From Calliopsis andreniformis (lineage: Eukaryota; Arthropoda; Insecta; Hymenoptera; Andrenidae): a stretch of DNA of 64,000 bases. The stretch spans positions 23,702,001 to 23,766,000 of the forward strand of contig NW_027480422.1 in assembly GCF_051401765.1 (NCBI RefSeq), in the 5' to 3' direction. Position 1 is the first letter of the stretch; each line of letters starts with the position of its first letter. The position numbers and the translations under genes were made by a program. The notes under the pieces were generated by a model. The model saw only the letters and a program-made list of their open reading frames with translations, was not told where the DNA came from and did no database searches. Below are positions 35,001 through 47,780 of this stretch, piece by piece.

Positions 35001-37900
35001 TCGATCTGGTGGAGCAACGCCCTACAGTGAAGCCTAGGTTGCACGGAACGTAGAAATGACCATAGCTCTCATACTTGTTGCGATTATTCGTTTTATACGA
35101 TGGAAAAGCTGTTGTATTTATTTTGTATTTGGTGCTCCTGGCGTTGACTTCTTAGGCCCTAGCTATTGGATCTGGTGAACCAACGCCCTAGAGTGAAGCC
35201 TAGGTTGCCCGGAACGTAGGAATGACCATAACATTCATACTGGTTGCAATTATACGTTTTATACGATGGAAAAACTGTTGTATTTATATTATATTTTATG
35301 CTTCAGACGTTGACTTCTAAGGCAGTGGCTATTCGACGTGGTGGAGAAACGCCCTAGAGTGAAGCCTAGGTTGCCCGTATCGTAGAAATGACCATATCTT
35401 TCACTCTGGTTGCAATTATTCCTCTTATACGATGGTAAAGCTGTTGTATTTATATTGTATTTTATGCTTCTGGCGTTGACTTGTTAGGTCCTAACTATTC
35501 GATCTGGTGGAGCAACGCCCTAGAGAGAAGCCTAGATTGCCCGGAACGTAGAAATGACCATAACTATCAGACTGGTTTCAATTATTCGTTTTATACGATG
35601 GAAAGACTGTTTTATTTATATTGTATTTTATAGTTATGGCGTTGTCTTCTAGGGCCGTAGCTATTCGATGTGGTTGAGCAACGCCCTAGAGTGAAGCCTA
35701 GGTTGCCTGGAACGTATAAATGACCATAGCTTTCATACTTGTTGCAATTATTCGTTTTATACGATGGAAAAGCTGTTCTATTTATTTTGTATTTGGTGCT
35801 CCTGGCGTTGACTTCTTAGGCCCTAGCTATGGGATCTGGTGGGCCAACGCCCTAGAGTGAAGCCTAGGTTGCCCGGAACGTAGGAATGACGATAACATTC
35901 ATACTGGTTGCAATTATACGTTTTATACGATGGAAAAACTGTTGTCTTTATATTATATTTTATGCGTCAGACGTTGACTTCTAAGGCAGTAGCTATTCGA
36001 TGTGGTGGAGAAACGCCTTAGAGATAAGCCTAGGTTGCCCGGAAGGTAGAAATGACCATTACCTCCACACTGTTTGCAATTATTCATTTTATACAGTGGA
36101 AAAACTGTTGCATTTATATTGTTTTTTATAGTTATGGCGTTGACTTCTAAGGCCGTAGCTATTCGATGTGGTGGAGCAATGCCCTAGAGTGAAGCCTAGG
36201 ATGCTCGCAACGTAGAAATGACCATATCTTTCACACTGTTTGCAATTATTCCTGTTATAAGATTGTAAAACTGTTGTATTTGTATTGTATTTTATGCTTC
36301 TGGCGTAGACTTCTTAGGCCCTAACTATTCGATCTGGTGGAACGACGCTCTAGCGTGAAGCCTAGGTTGCCCGTATCGTAGAAATGACCATATCTTTCAC
36401 ACTGGTTGCAATTATTCCTGTTATACGATGGAAAAACTGTTGTATTTGTATTGTATTTTATGCTTCTGGAGTTGACTTCTTAGGCCCTAACTATTCAATT
36501 TGGTGGAGCAACGCCCTAGGGTGAAGCCTAGGTTGCCCGGAACGTAGAAATGACCGTAACATTCATACTGGTTGCAATTATTCGTTTTATACCGTGGAAA
36601 GACTGTTGTATTTATATTGTATTTTATGCGTCTGGAGTAGTTTTCTAAGGCCCTAACTATTCGGCCTAGTGGATCAACGCCCTAGAGTGAAGCCTAGGTT
36701 GCACGGCACTTAGAAATGACCATCACCTTCACTCTGGTTGCAATCATTACTGTTATAGGATGAAAAAACAGTGGTATTTATATTGTATTTTATGCTTCTG
36801 GCGTAGTCTTCTTAGGCCCGAACTATTCGATCTGGGGGAACCACGCACTAGACTGAAGCCTAGGTTGCCCGGAACGTAGAAATGACCATCACTTTCACAC
36901 TGGTTGCAATTATTCCTGTTATAGGATGGACAAACTGTTGGATTTTTAATGTACTTTATGCTTCTGGCGTTGACTTCTAAGGCCCTATGTATTCGATCTG
37001 GTGGAGCAATGTTTCAGTGTTAAGTCTACGATGCCCGGAACGTAGAAATGGCCGTTACTTTCACACTGGTTGCAATTACTCATTTTATACGATGGAAAAA
37101 CTGTTGTACATATATCGTATTTTATGCTTCTGGCATTGACTTCTTAGGCCCTAACTATTCGATCTGGTGGAGCAACGCCCTAGAGTGAAGCCTAGGTTGC
37201 CCGGCATGTCGAAATGACCATAACTATCAGACTGGTTGCAATTATTCGTTTTATGCGATGGAATGACTGTTGTATTTATATTGTATTTTATAGTTATGGC
37301 GTTGTCTTCTAGGGCCGTAGCTATTCGATGTGGTGGAGCAACGCCCTAGAGTGAAGCCTAGGTTTCCCGGAATGTAGAAATGACCATCACTTTCACAATG
37401 GTTGCAATTATTCTTGTTATACGATGGAAAAACTGTTGTATTTATTTTGTATTTTATTCCTCTGGCGTTGACTCCTAAGGCCGTAGCTATTCGATCTGGT
37501 GGAGCAACGCCCTAGGGTGAAGCCTAGGTTGCCCGGAACGTAGAAATGACCATAACTTTCATACTGGTTGCAATTATTCGTTTTATACCGTGGAAAAACT
37601 GTTGTATTTATATTGTATTTTATGCGTCTGGAGTTGTTTTCTAAGGCCCTAACTATTGGGCCTGGTGGACCAACGCCCTAGAGTGAAGCCTAGATTGCCC
37701 GGAACGTAGAAATGACCATACCTTTCACACTGGTTGCAATTATTCCTGTTATACAAGGGAAAAACTGTTGTATTAATATTGTATTTTATGCTTCTGGCGT
37801 TGACTTCCTGGGCCCTATCCATTCTATCTGGTGGAGCAACGCCCTAGGGTGAAGCCTAGGTTGCCCGGAACGTAGAAATGACCATAACTTTCACACTGGT
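26089..37900 (+). repeat. satellite subdomain A with 20-monomer duplication
   Basis: Mixed monomer types similar to the left array, plus a type with ttggtgctcctggcgttg. Blocks at about 29,270-30,800 and 32,600-34,170 correspond at 3,320 bp (20 x 166). For example ctggatccaatt recurs at 29,430/32,751 and ggggcagcgccctag at 30,201/33,521. A second pair, about 31,240-32,330 and 36,390-37,300, is offset by about 31 monomers (aatgtttcag at 31,861/37,009). No gene is seen. Confidence 0.8.
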
Positions 37901-37999
37901 TGCAATTATTCGTTCTATACCGTGGAAATACTGTTGTATTTATATTGTATTTTATGCGTCTGGAGTTGTTTTCTAAGGCCCTAACTATTCGGCCTGGTG

Positions 38000-40900
38000 G
38001 ACCAACGCCCTAGAGTGAAGCCTAGGTTGCACGGAACGTAGAAATGACCATGTCTTTCACACTGGTTGCAATTGTTCCTGTTATATGATGGAAAAACTGC
38101 TGTATCTATTTTGTATTTTATGCTTCTGGCGTTGACTTCTTAGGTCCTCACTATTGGATCTGCTGGAGCAACGCCCTAGAGTGAAGTCTAGGTTGCACGG
38201 AACGTAGAAATGTCCATTTCTTTCACGCTGGTTGTAATTATTCCTGTTATAAGATGGTATAACTGCTCTATTTTTATTTTATTTTATGCTTCTCGCGTTG
38301 ACTTCTAAGGCCCTAGCTATTCGATCTGGTGGAGCATCGCCCTAGGGTGAAGCCTAGGTTGCTCGGAACGTAGAAATGACCATTACCTTCACACTGTTTG
38401 CAAATGCACATTATATACGATGGAAAAACTGTTGTATTTATTTTGTATTTGGTGCTTCTGGCATTTACTTCTTAAGCCCTAACTATTGGTTGTGGTGGAC
38501 CAACGCCCTAGAGTGAAGCCTAGGTTGACCGGAACGTAGAAATGACCATATCTTTCACACTGGTTGTAATTATTCCTGTTATATGATGGAAAAACTGCTG
38601 TATCTATTTTGTATTTTATGCTTCTGGCGTTGACTTCTTAGGTCCTCACTATTGGATCTGCTGGAGCAACGAACTAGGGTGAAGCCTAGGTTGCCCGTAA
38701 CGTAGATATGACTATTACCTTCACACTGGTTGCTATTATTCCCGTTATACGATGGAAAAATTGTTGTATTTTTATTGTATTTTATGTTTCGGGCGTTGGC
38801 TTCTAAGGCCCTAGCTATTCAATCTGGTGGTGCAACGCCCTAGGGTGAAGCCTAGGTTGCCCGGAACGTAGAAATGACCATATCATTCACACTGGTTGCA
38901 ATTATGCCAGTTATACGATGGTAAAACTGTTGTATTTTTATTGTATTTTATGCTTCTGGCGTTGACTTCTTAGGCCCTAACTATTGGATCTGGTGGAGGA
39001 ACGCCCTAGAGTGAAGCCTAGGTTGCCCGGAACGTGGAAATGACCATCACGTTCACATTTGTTGCAATTATTCCCGTTATACGATGGAAAAACTGTGATA
39101 TTTTTATTGTATTTTATGTTTCGGGCGTTGACTTCTAAGGCCTTAGCTATTCTATCTGGTGGAGCAACGCCCCAGGGTGAAGCCTAGGTTGCCCGGAACG
39201 TAGAAATGACCATATCTTTCACACTGGTTGCAATTATGACAGTTATACGATGGTAAAACTGTTGTATTTTTATTGTATTTTATGCGTCTGGAGTTGTTTT
39301 CTAAGGCCCCAACTATTCGACCTGGTGGAGCAACGCCCTAGAGTGAAGTCTAGGTTGCACGGAACGTAGAAATGTCCATTTCTTTCACGCTGGTTGTAAT
39401 TATTCCTGTTATAAGATGGTATAACTGCTCCATTTTTATTTTATTTTATGCTTCTCGCGTTGACTTCTAAGGCCCTAGCTATTCGATCTAGTGGAACATC
39501 GCCCTAGGGTGAAGCCTAGGTTGCTCGGTACGTAGAAATGACCATTACCTTCACACTGTTTGCAAATACACATTATATACGATGGAAAAACTGTTGTATT
39601 TATTTTGTATTTGGTGCTTCTGGCATTTACTTCTTAAGCCCTAACTATTGGATCTGGTGGAGGAACGCCCTAGAGTGAAGCCTAGGTTGCCCGGAACGTG
39701 GAAATGACCATCACGTTCACATTTGTTGCAATTATTCCCGTTATACGATGGAAAAACTGTTATATTTTTATTGTATTTTATGTTTCGGCCGTTGACTTCT
39801 AAGGCCTTAGCTATTCTATCTGATGGAGCAACGCCCTAGGGTGAAGCCTAGGTTGCCCGGAACGTAGAAATGACCATATCTTTCACACTGGTTGCAATTA
39901 TGGCAGTTATACGATGGTAAAACTGTTGTATTTTAATTGTATTTTATGCGTCTGGAGTTGTTTTCTAAGGTCCCAACTATTCGACCTGGTGGAGCAAAGC
40001 CCTAGAGTGACGTCTAGTTTGCACGGAACGTAGAAATGTCCATATCTTTCACACTGGTTGTAATTATTCCTGTTATATGATGGAAAAACTGCTGTATCTA
40101 TTTTGTATTTTATGCTTCTGGCGTTGACTTCTTAGGTCCTCACTATTGGATCTGCTGGAGCAACGCCCTAGAGTGAAGTCTAGGTTGCACGGAACGTAGA
40201 AATGTCCATTTCTTTCACGCTGGTTGTAATTATTCCTGTTATAAGATGGTGTAACTGCTCTATTTTTATTTTATTTTATGCTTCTCGCGTTGACTTCTAA
40301 GGCCCTAGCTATTCGATCTGGTGGAGCATCGCCCTAGGGTGAAGCCTAGGTTGCTCGGAACGTAGAAATGACCATTACCTTCACACTGTTTGCAAATACA
40401 CATTATATACGATGGAAAAACTGTTGTATTTATTTTGTATTTGGTGCTTCTGGCATTTACTTCTTAAGCCCTAACTATTGGTTGTGGTGGACCAACGCCC
40501 TAGAGTGAAGCCTAGGTTGACCGGAACGTAGAAATGACCATACCTTTCACACTGGTTGTAATTATTCCTGTTATATGATGGAAAAACTGCTGTATCTATT
40601 TTGTATTTTATGCTTCTGGCGTTGACTTCTTAGGTCCTCACTATTGGATCTGCTGGAGCAACGAACTAGGGTGAAGCCTAGGTTGCCCGTAACGTAGAAA
40701 TGACCATCACTTTCACACTGGTTGCAATTATTCTTGTTATACGATGGAAAAACTGTTGTATTTGTATTGTATTTTATGCTTCTGGCGTTGACTTCTTAGG
40801 CCCTAACTATTGGATCTGGTGGAGGAACGCCCTAGAGTGAAGCCTAGGTTGCCCGGAACGTGGAAATGACCATCACGTTCACATTTGTTGCAATTATTCC

Positions 40901-41640
40901 CGTTATACGATGGAAAAACTGTTGTATTTTTATTGTATTTTATGTTTCGGGCGTTGACTTCTAAGGCCTTAGCTATTCTATCTGGTGGAGCAACGCCCTA
41001 GGGTGAAGCCTAGGTTGCCCGGAACGTAGAAATGACCATATCTTTCACACTGGTTGCAATTATGACAGTTATACGATGGTAAAACTGTTGTATTTTTATG
41101 TATTTTATGCGTCTGGAGTTGTTTTCTAAGGCCCTAACTATTCGACCTGGTGGAGCAACGCCCTAGAGTGAAGTCTAGGTTGCACGGAACGTAGAAATGT
41201 CCATTTCTTTCACGCTGGTTGTAATTATTCCTGTTATAAGATGGTATAACTGCTCTATTTTTATTTTATTTTATGCTTCTCGCGTTGACTTCTAAGGCCC
41301 TAGCTATTCGATCTAGTGGAGCATAGCCCTAGGGTGAAGCCTAGGTTGCTCTGAACGTAGAAATGACCATTACCTTCACACTGTTTGCAAATACACATTA
41401 TATACGATGGAAAAGCTGTTGTATTTATTTTGTATTTGGTGCTTCTGGCATTTACTTCTTAAGGCCTAACTATTGGTTGTGGTGGACCAACGCCCTCGAG
41501 TGAAGCCTAGGTTGCCCGGAACGTAGAAATGACCATATCTTTCACACTGGTTGTAATTATTCCTGGTATACGATGGAATAACTGCTCTATTATTATTTTA
41601 TTTTATGCTTCAGGCGTTGACTTCTAAGGCCGTAGCTAAT
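38000..41640 (+). repeat. satellite subdomain B: higher-order repeat, first tract
   Basis: Five monomer types recur here. Type E has atgtccatttctttcac; type A has tgcaaatacacattatatac; type B has ctggttgtaattattcctg; type C has cgttcacatttgttgc; type D has gcaattatgacagttatac. Type E starts at 38,210, 39,372, 40,202 and 41,197, that is 7, 5 and 6 monomers apart. E is always followed by A, but the later order varies, so the higher-order unit is imperfect in this tract. Confidence 0.8.
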
Positions 41641-44340
41641 CGATGTGGTGGGGCAACGCCCTAGAGTGAAGCCTAGGTTGCCCGGAACGCAGAAATGGCC
41701 ATCACTTTCACGCTGGTTGCAATTATTCCTTTTATACGATGGAAAAACTGTTGTATTTTTATTTTATTTTATGCTTCTGGTGTTGACTTCTAAGGCCCTA
41801 CCTATTCGATCTGGTGTAGCAACGCCCTAGAGTGAAGCCTAGGTTGCCCGGGACGTAGAAATGACCATCACCTTCACACTGGTTGTAATTATTCCTGTTA
41901 TACGATGGAATAACTGTTGTATTAATTTTGTATTTTATGCTTCGGGCGTTGACTTCTAAGGCCCTACCTATTCGATCTGGTGTAGCAACGCCCTAGAGTG
42001 AAGCCTAGGTTGCCCGGGACGTAGAAATGACCATCACCTTCACACTTGTTGTAATTATTCCTGTTATACGATGGAATAACTGTTGTATTAATTATGTATT
42101 TTATGCTTCAGACGTTGTCTTCTAAGGCCGTAGCTATTCGATGTGGTGGAGAAACGCCCTAGAGTGAAGCCTAGGTTGCCCGGAAAGTAGAAATGACCAT
42201 TACCTCCACACTGTTTGCAATTATTCATTTTATACAATGGAAAAACTGTTGTATTTATATTGTTTTTTATAGTTATGGCCTTGACTTCTAAGGCCGTAGC
42301 TATTCGATGTGGTGGAGCAATGCCATAGAGTGAAGCCTAGGATGCCCGCAACTTAGAAGTGACCATACCTTTCACACTGGTTGCAATAATTCCTGTTATA
42401 CGATGGAAAAGCTGTTGTATTTGTATTGTATTTTATGCTTCTGGCGTAGACTTCTTAGGCGCTAACTATTCGATCTGGTGGGACGACGCCCTAGAGTGAA
42501 GCCTAGGTTGCCCGTATCGTAGAAATGGCCATATATTTCACACTGGTTGCAATTATTCCTGTTACACGATGGAAAAACTGTGTATTTCTATTGTATTTTA
42601 TGCTTCTGGCGTTGGCTTCTTAGGCCCTAACTATACGATCTGGTGGAGCAACGCCCTAGAGAGAAGCCTAGATTGCCCGGAACGTAGAAATGACCATTAC
42701 CTTCTGGCTTGTTGCAATTATTCCTGTTATACGATGAAAGAACTGTTGAATTTTTATTGTATTTCATGCGTCAGGAGTTGTTTTCTAAGGCCCGAACTAT
42801 TCGATGTGGTGCAGCAACGCCCTAGAGCGAAACCTAGGTTGCCCGGAACGTAGAAATGACCATTACCTTCACACTGGTTGCAATTGTTCCTGTTATACGA
42901 TGGACAAACTGTTGGATTTTTATTGTACTTTATGCTTCTGGCGCTGACTTCTTAGGCCCTAACTATTGGATCTGGTGGAGCAACGCCTAGGGTGAAGCCT
43001 AGGTTGCCCGGAACGTAGAAATGACCATAACCTTCATAATGATTGCAACTATTCGTTTTATACGATGGAAAAACTGTTGTACTTATATTGTATGTTATGC
43101 CTCTGGCGTTGACACCTAAGGCCGTAGCTATTCGATGTGGTGGAGCAACGACCTAGCGTGAAGCCTAGGTTGCCCGGAACGTAGGAGTAACCATTACTTC
43201 CACACTGTTTGCAATTATTCCTGATATACGATGGAAAAACTGTTGTATTTCTATTGTATTGTATGCTTCTGGCGTTGACTTCTAAGGCCGTAACTATTCG
43301 ATGTGGTGGAGCAATGCCCTAGAGTGAAGCCTAGGATGCCCGCAACGTAGAAATGACCATATCTTTCACACTGTTTGCAATTATTCCTGTTATACGATTG
43401 AAAAACTGTTGTATTTATATTGTATTTTATGCTTCTGGCGTTGACTTCTAAGGCCCTAACTATTCGATCTGGTGGAGCAACGCCCTACAGTGAAGCCTAG
43501 GTTGCCCGGAATGTAGAAATGACCATATCTTTCACACTGTTTGCAATTATTCCTGTTATACGATTGAAAAACTGTTGCATTTATATTGTATTTTATGCTT
43601 CTGGCGTTGACTTCTAAGGACCTAACTATTGGATCTGTTGGAGCAACGCCCTAGGGTGAAGCCTAGGTTGCCCGGAACGTAGAAATGACCATAACTTTCA
43701 CACTGGTTGCAATTATTCTTGTTATATGATGGAAAAACTGTTGTATTTATTTTGTATTTTATGCCTCTGGCGTTGACTCCTAAGGCCGTAGCCATTCGAT
43801 GTGGTGGAGCAACGCCCTAGAGTGAAGCTTAGGTTGCCCGGAGCGTAGAAATGGCCATGCCTTTCACACTGGTTGCAAATATTCCTGTTATACGATGGAA
43901 AAACTGTTGTATTTATATTGTATTTTATGCTTCTGGCGTTGACTTCTAAGGCCGCAGCTATTCGATGTGGTGGAGCAACGCCCTAGAGTGAAGCCTAGGT
44001 TGCCCGGAAAGTAGAAATGACCATTACTTCCACACTGTTTGCAATTATTCATTTTATACAATGGAAAAACTGTTGTATTTATATTGTTTTTTATAGTTAT
44101 GGCGTTGACTTCTAAGGCCGTAGCTATTCGATGTGGTGGAGCAATGCCCTAGAGTGAAGCCTAGGATGCCCGCAACGTCGAAATGACCATATCTTTCACA
44201 CTGTTTGCAATTATTCCAGTTATACGATGGAATAACTGCTCTATTTTTATTTTATTTTATGCTTCTGGCGTTGACTTCTAAGGCCCTAGCTATTCGATCT
44301 GGTGGAGCAACGCCCTAGGGCGAAGCCTAGGTTGCCCGGA
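41640..44340 (+). repeat. satellite subdomain C: heterogeneous block, copy 1
   Basis: Monomers unlike the flanking higher-order repeat separate its two tracts. About 43,480-44,200 recurs at 47,962-48,680, exactly 4,482 bp (27 x 166) away (atggccatgcc at 43,851/48,333). About 42,440-43,000 recurs near 49,570 and again near 50,900. Several monomers are one or two bases short (gcaacgcctaggg at about 42,984, 50,124 and 51,450). No gene is seen. Confidence 0.75.
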
Positions 44341-47300
44341 ACGTAGAAATGACAATCACCTTCACTCTAGTTGCAATTATTCCTGTTATACGATGGAAAA
44401 GCTGTTGTATCTTTGTTGTATTTTATGTTTCGGGCGTTGACTTCTAAGGCCTTAGCTATTCTATCTGGTGGAGGAACGCCCTAGGGTGAAGCCTAGGTTG
44501 CCCGGAACGTAGAAATGACCATATCTTTCACACTGGTTGCAATTATGCCAGTTATACGATGGTAAAACTGTTGTATTTTAATTGTATTTTATGCGTCTGG
44601 AGTTGTTTTCTAAGGTCCCAACTATTCGACCTGGTGGAGCAAAGCCCTAGAGTGACGTCTAGTTTGCACGGAACGTAGAAATGTCCATTTCTTTCACACT
44701 GGTTGTAATTATTCCTGTTATGCGATAGAATAACTGCTCTATTTTTATTTTATTTTATGCTACTCGCGTTGACTTTTAAGGCCCTAGCTATACGATCTGG
44801 TGGAGCATCGCCCTAGGGTGAAGCCTAGGTTGCCCGGAACGTAGAAATGACCACCACCTTCACTCTGGTTGCAATTATTCCTGTTATACGATGGAAAAGC
44901 TGTTGTATCTTTGTTGTATTTTATGATTCTGTCGTTGACTTCTTAGGCCCTAACTATTGGATCTGGTGGACCAACGCCCTAGAGTGAAACCTAGGTTGCC
45001 CGGAACGTGGAAGTGACCATCACGTTCACATTTGTTGCAATTATTCCCGTTATACGATGGAAAAACTGTTGTATTTTTATTGTATTTTATGTTTCGGGCG
45101 TTGACTTCTAAGGCCCTAGCTATTCGATCTGGTGGAGCAACGCCCCAGGGTGAAGCCTAGGTTGCCCGGAACGTAGAAATGACCATATCTTTCACACTGG
45201 TTGCAATTATGACAGTTATACGATGGTAAAACTGTTGTATTTTTATTGTATTTTATGCGTCTGGAGTTGTTTTCTAAGGCCCCAACTATTCGACCTGGTG
45301 GAGCAACGCCCTAGAGTGAAGTCTAGGTTGCACGGAACGTAGAAATGTCCATTTCTTTCACGCTGGTTGTAATTATTCCTGTTATAAGATGGTATAACTG
45401 CTCTATTTTTATTTTATTTTATGCTGATCGCGTTGACTTCTAAGGCCCTAGCTATTCGATCTAGTGGAGCATCGCCCTAGGGTGAAGCCTAGGTTGCTCG
45501 GAACGTAGAAATGACCATTACCTTCACACTGTTTGCAAATACACATTATATACGATGGAAAAACTGTTGTATTTATTTTGTATTTGGTGCTTCTGGCATT
45601 TACTTCTTAAGCCCTAACTATTGGTTGTGGTGGACCAACGCCCTCGAGTGAAGCCTAGGTTGCCCGGAACGTAGAAATGACCATATCTTTCACACTGGTT
45701 GTAATTATTCCTGTTATACGATGGAATAGCTGCTCTATTATTATTTTATTTTATGCTTCTGGCGTTGACTTCTTAGGCCCTAACTATTGGATCTGGTGGA
45801 GGAACGCCCTAGAGTGAAGCCTAGGTTGCCCGGAACGTGGAAATGACCATCACGTTCACATTTGTTGCAATTATTCCCGTTATACGATGGAAAAACTGTT
45901 GTATTTTTATTGTATTTTATGTTTCGGGCGTTGACTTCTAAGGCCTTAGCTATTCTATCTGGTGGAGCAACGCCCTAGGGTGAAGCCTAGGTTGCCCGGA
46001 ACGTAGAAATGACCATATTTTTTACACTGGTTGCAATTATGCCAGTTATACGATGGTAAAACTGTTGTATTTTAATTGTATTTTATGCGTCTGGAGTTGT
46101 TTTCTAAGGTCCCAACTATTCGACCTGGTGGAGCAAAGCCCTAGAGTGACGTCTAGGTTGCACGGAACGTAGAAATGTCCATTTCTTTCACACTGGTTGT
46201 AATTATTCCTGTTATACGATGGAATAACTGCTCTATTTTTATTTTATTTTATGCTTCTCGCGTTGACTTCTAAGGCCCTAGCTATTCGATCTAGTGGAGC
46301 ATCGCCCTAGGGTGAAGCCTAGGTTGCTCGGAACGTAGAAATGACCATTACCTTCACACTGTTTGCAAATACACATTATATACGATGGAAAAACTGTTGT
46401 ATTTATTTTGTATTTGGTGCTTCTGGCATTTACTTCTTAAGCCCTAACTATTGGTTGTGGTGGACCAACGCCCTCGAGTGAAGCCTAGGTTGCCCGGAAC
46501 GTAGAAATGACCATATCTTTCACACTGGTTGTAATTATTCCTGTTATACGATGGAATAGCTGCTCTATTATTATTTTATTTTATGCTTCTGGCGTTGACT
46601 TCTTAGGCCCTAACTATTGGATCTGGTGGAGGAACGCCCTAGAGTGAAGCCTAGGTTGCCCGGAACGTGGAAATGACCATCACGTTCACATTTGTTGCAA
46701 TTATTCCCGTTATACGATGGAAAAACTGTTGTATTTTTATTGTATTTTATGTTTCGGGCGTTGACTTCTAAGGCCTTAGCTATTCTATCTGGTGGAGCAA
46801 CGCCCTAGGGTGAAGCCTAGGTTGCCCGGAACGTAGAAATGACCATATTTTTTACACTGGTTGCAATTATGCCAGTTATACGATGGTAAAACTGTTGTAT
46901 TTTAATTGTATTTTATGCGTCTGGAGTTGTTTTCTAAGGTCCCAACTATTCGACCTGGTGGAGCAAAGCCCTAGAGTGACGTCTAGGTTGCACGGAACGT
47001 AGAAATGTCCATTTCTTTCACACTGGTTGTAATTATTCCTGTTATACGATGGAATAACTGCTCTATTTTTATTTTATTTTATGCTTCTCGCGTTGACTTT
47101 TAAGGCCCTAGCTATACGACCTGGTGGAGCATCGCCCTAGGGTGAAGCCTAGGTTGCCCGGAACGTAGAAATGACCACCACCTTCACTCTGGTTGCAATT
47201 ATTCCTGTTATACGATGGAAAAGCTGTTGTATCTTTGTTGTATTTTATGATTCTGTCGTTGACTTCTTAGGCCCTAACTATTGGATCTGGTGGACCAACG

Positions 47301-47780
47301 CCCTAGAGTGAAACCTAGGTTGCCCGGAACGTGGAAGTGACCATCACGTTCACATTTGTTGCAATTATTCCCGTTATACGATGGAAAAACTGTTGTATTT
47401 TTATTGTATTTTATGTTTCGGGCGTTGACTTCTAAGGCCCTAGCTATTCGATCTGGTGGAGCAACGCCCCAGGGTGAAGCCTAGGTTGCCCGGAACGTAG
47501 AAATGACCATATCTTTCACACTGGTTGCAATTATGACAGTCATACGATGGTAAAACTGTTGTATTTTTATTGTATTTTATGCGTCTGGAGTTGGTTTCTA
47601 AGGCCCCAACTATTCCCCCTGGTGGAGCAACGCCCTACAGTGAAGTCTAGGTTGCACGGAACGTAGAAATGTCCATTTCTTTCACGCTGGTTGTAATTAT
47701 TCCTGTTATAAGATGGAATAACTGCTCTATTTTTATTTTATTTTATGCTTCTCGCGTTGACTTCTAAGGCCCTAGCTATT
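44341..47780 (+). repeat. satellite subdomain D: 4-mer/5-mer higher-order repeat, second tract
   Basis: Type E monomers start at 44,681, 45,345, 46,175, 47,005 and 47,669. The spacings are exactly 664, 830, 830 and 664 bp. The two 830-bp units (45,345 and 46,175) are almost identical. The first and last four-monomer units also match each other, 2,324 bp (14 x 166) apart, through the shared accaccaccttcactctgg and gtatctttgttgt monomer. The result is a symmetrical 4-5-5-4 layout of duplication units, all in direct orientation. Confidence 0.88.

Noticed and set aside
39800..39850. Hammerhead ribozyme in the satellite (ctgatgg variant), as found in some animal satellites
   Set aside because: The core CTGATGA is not met: most monomers read ctggtgg, the rare variant ends in G, and no matching GAAA/stem arrangement was found on either strand.
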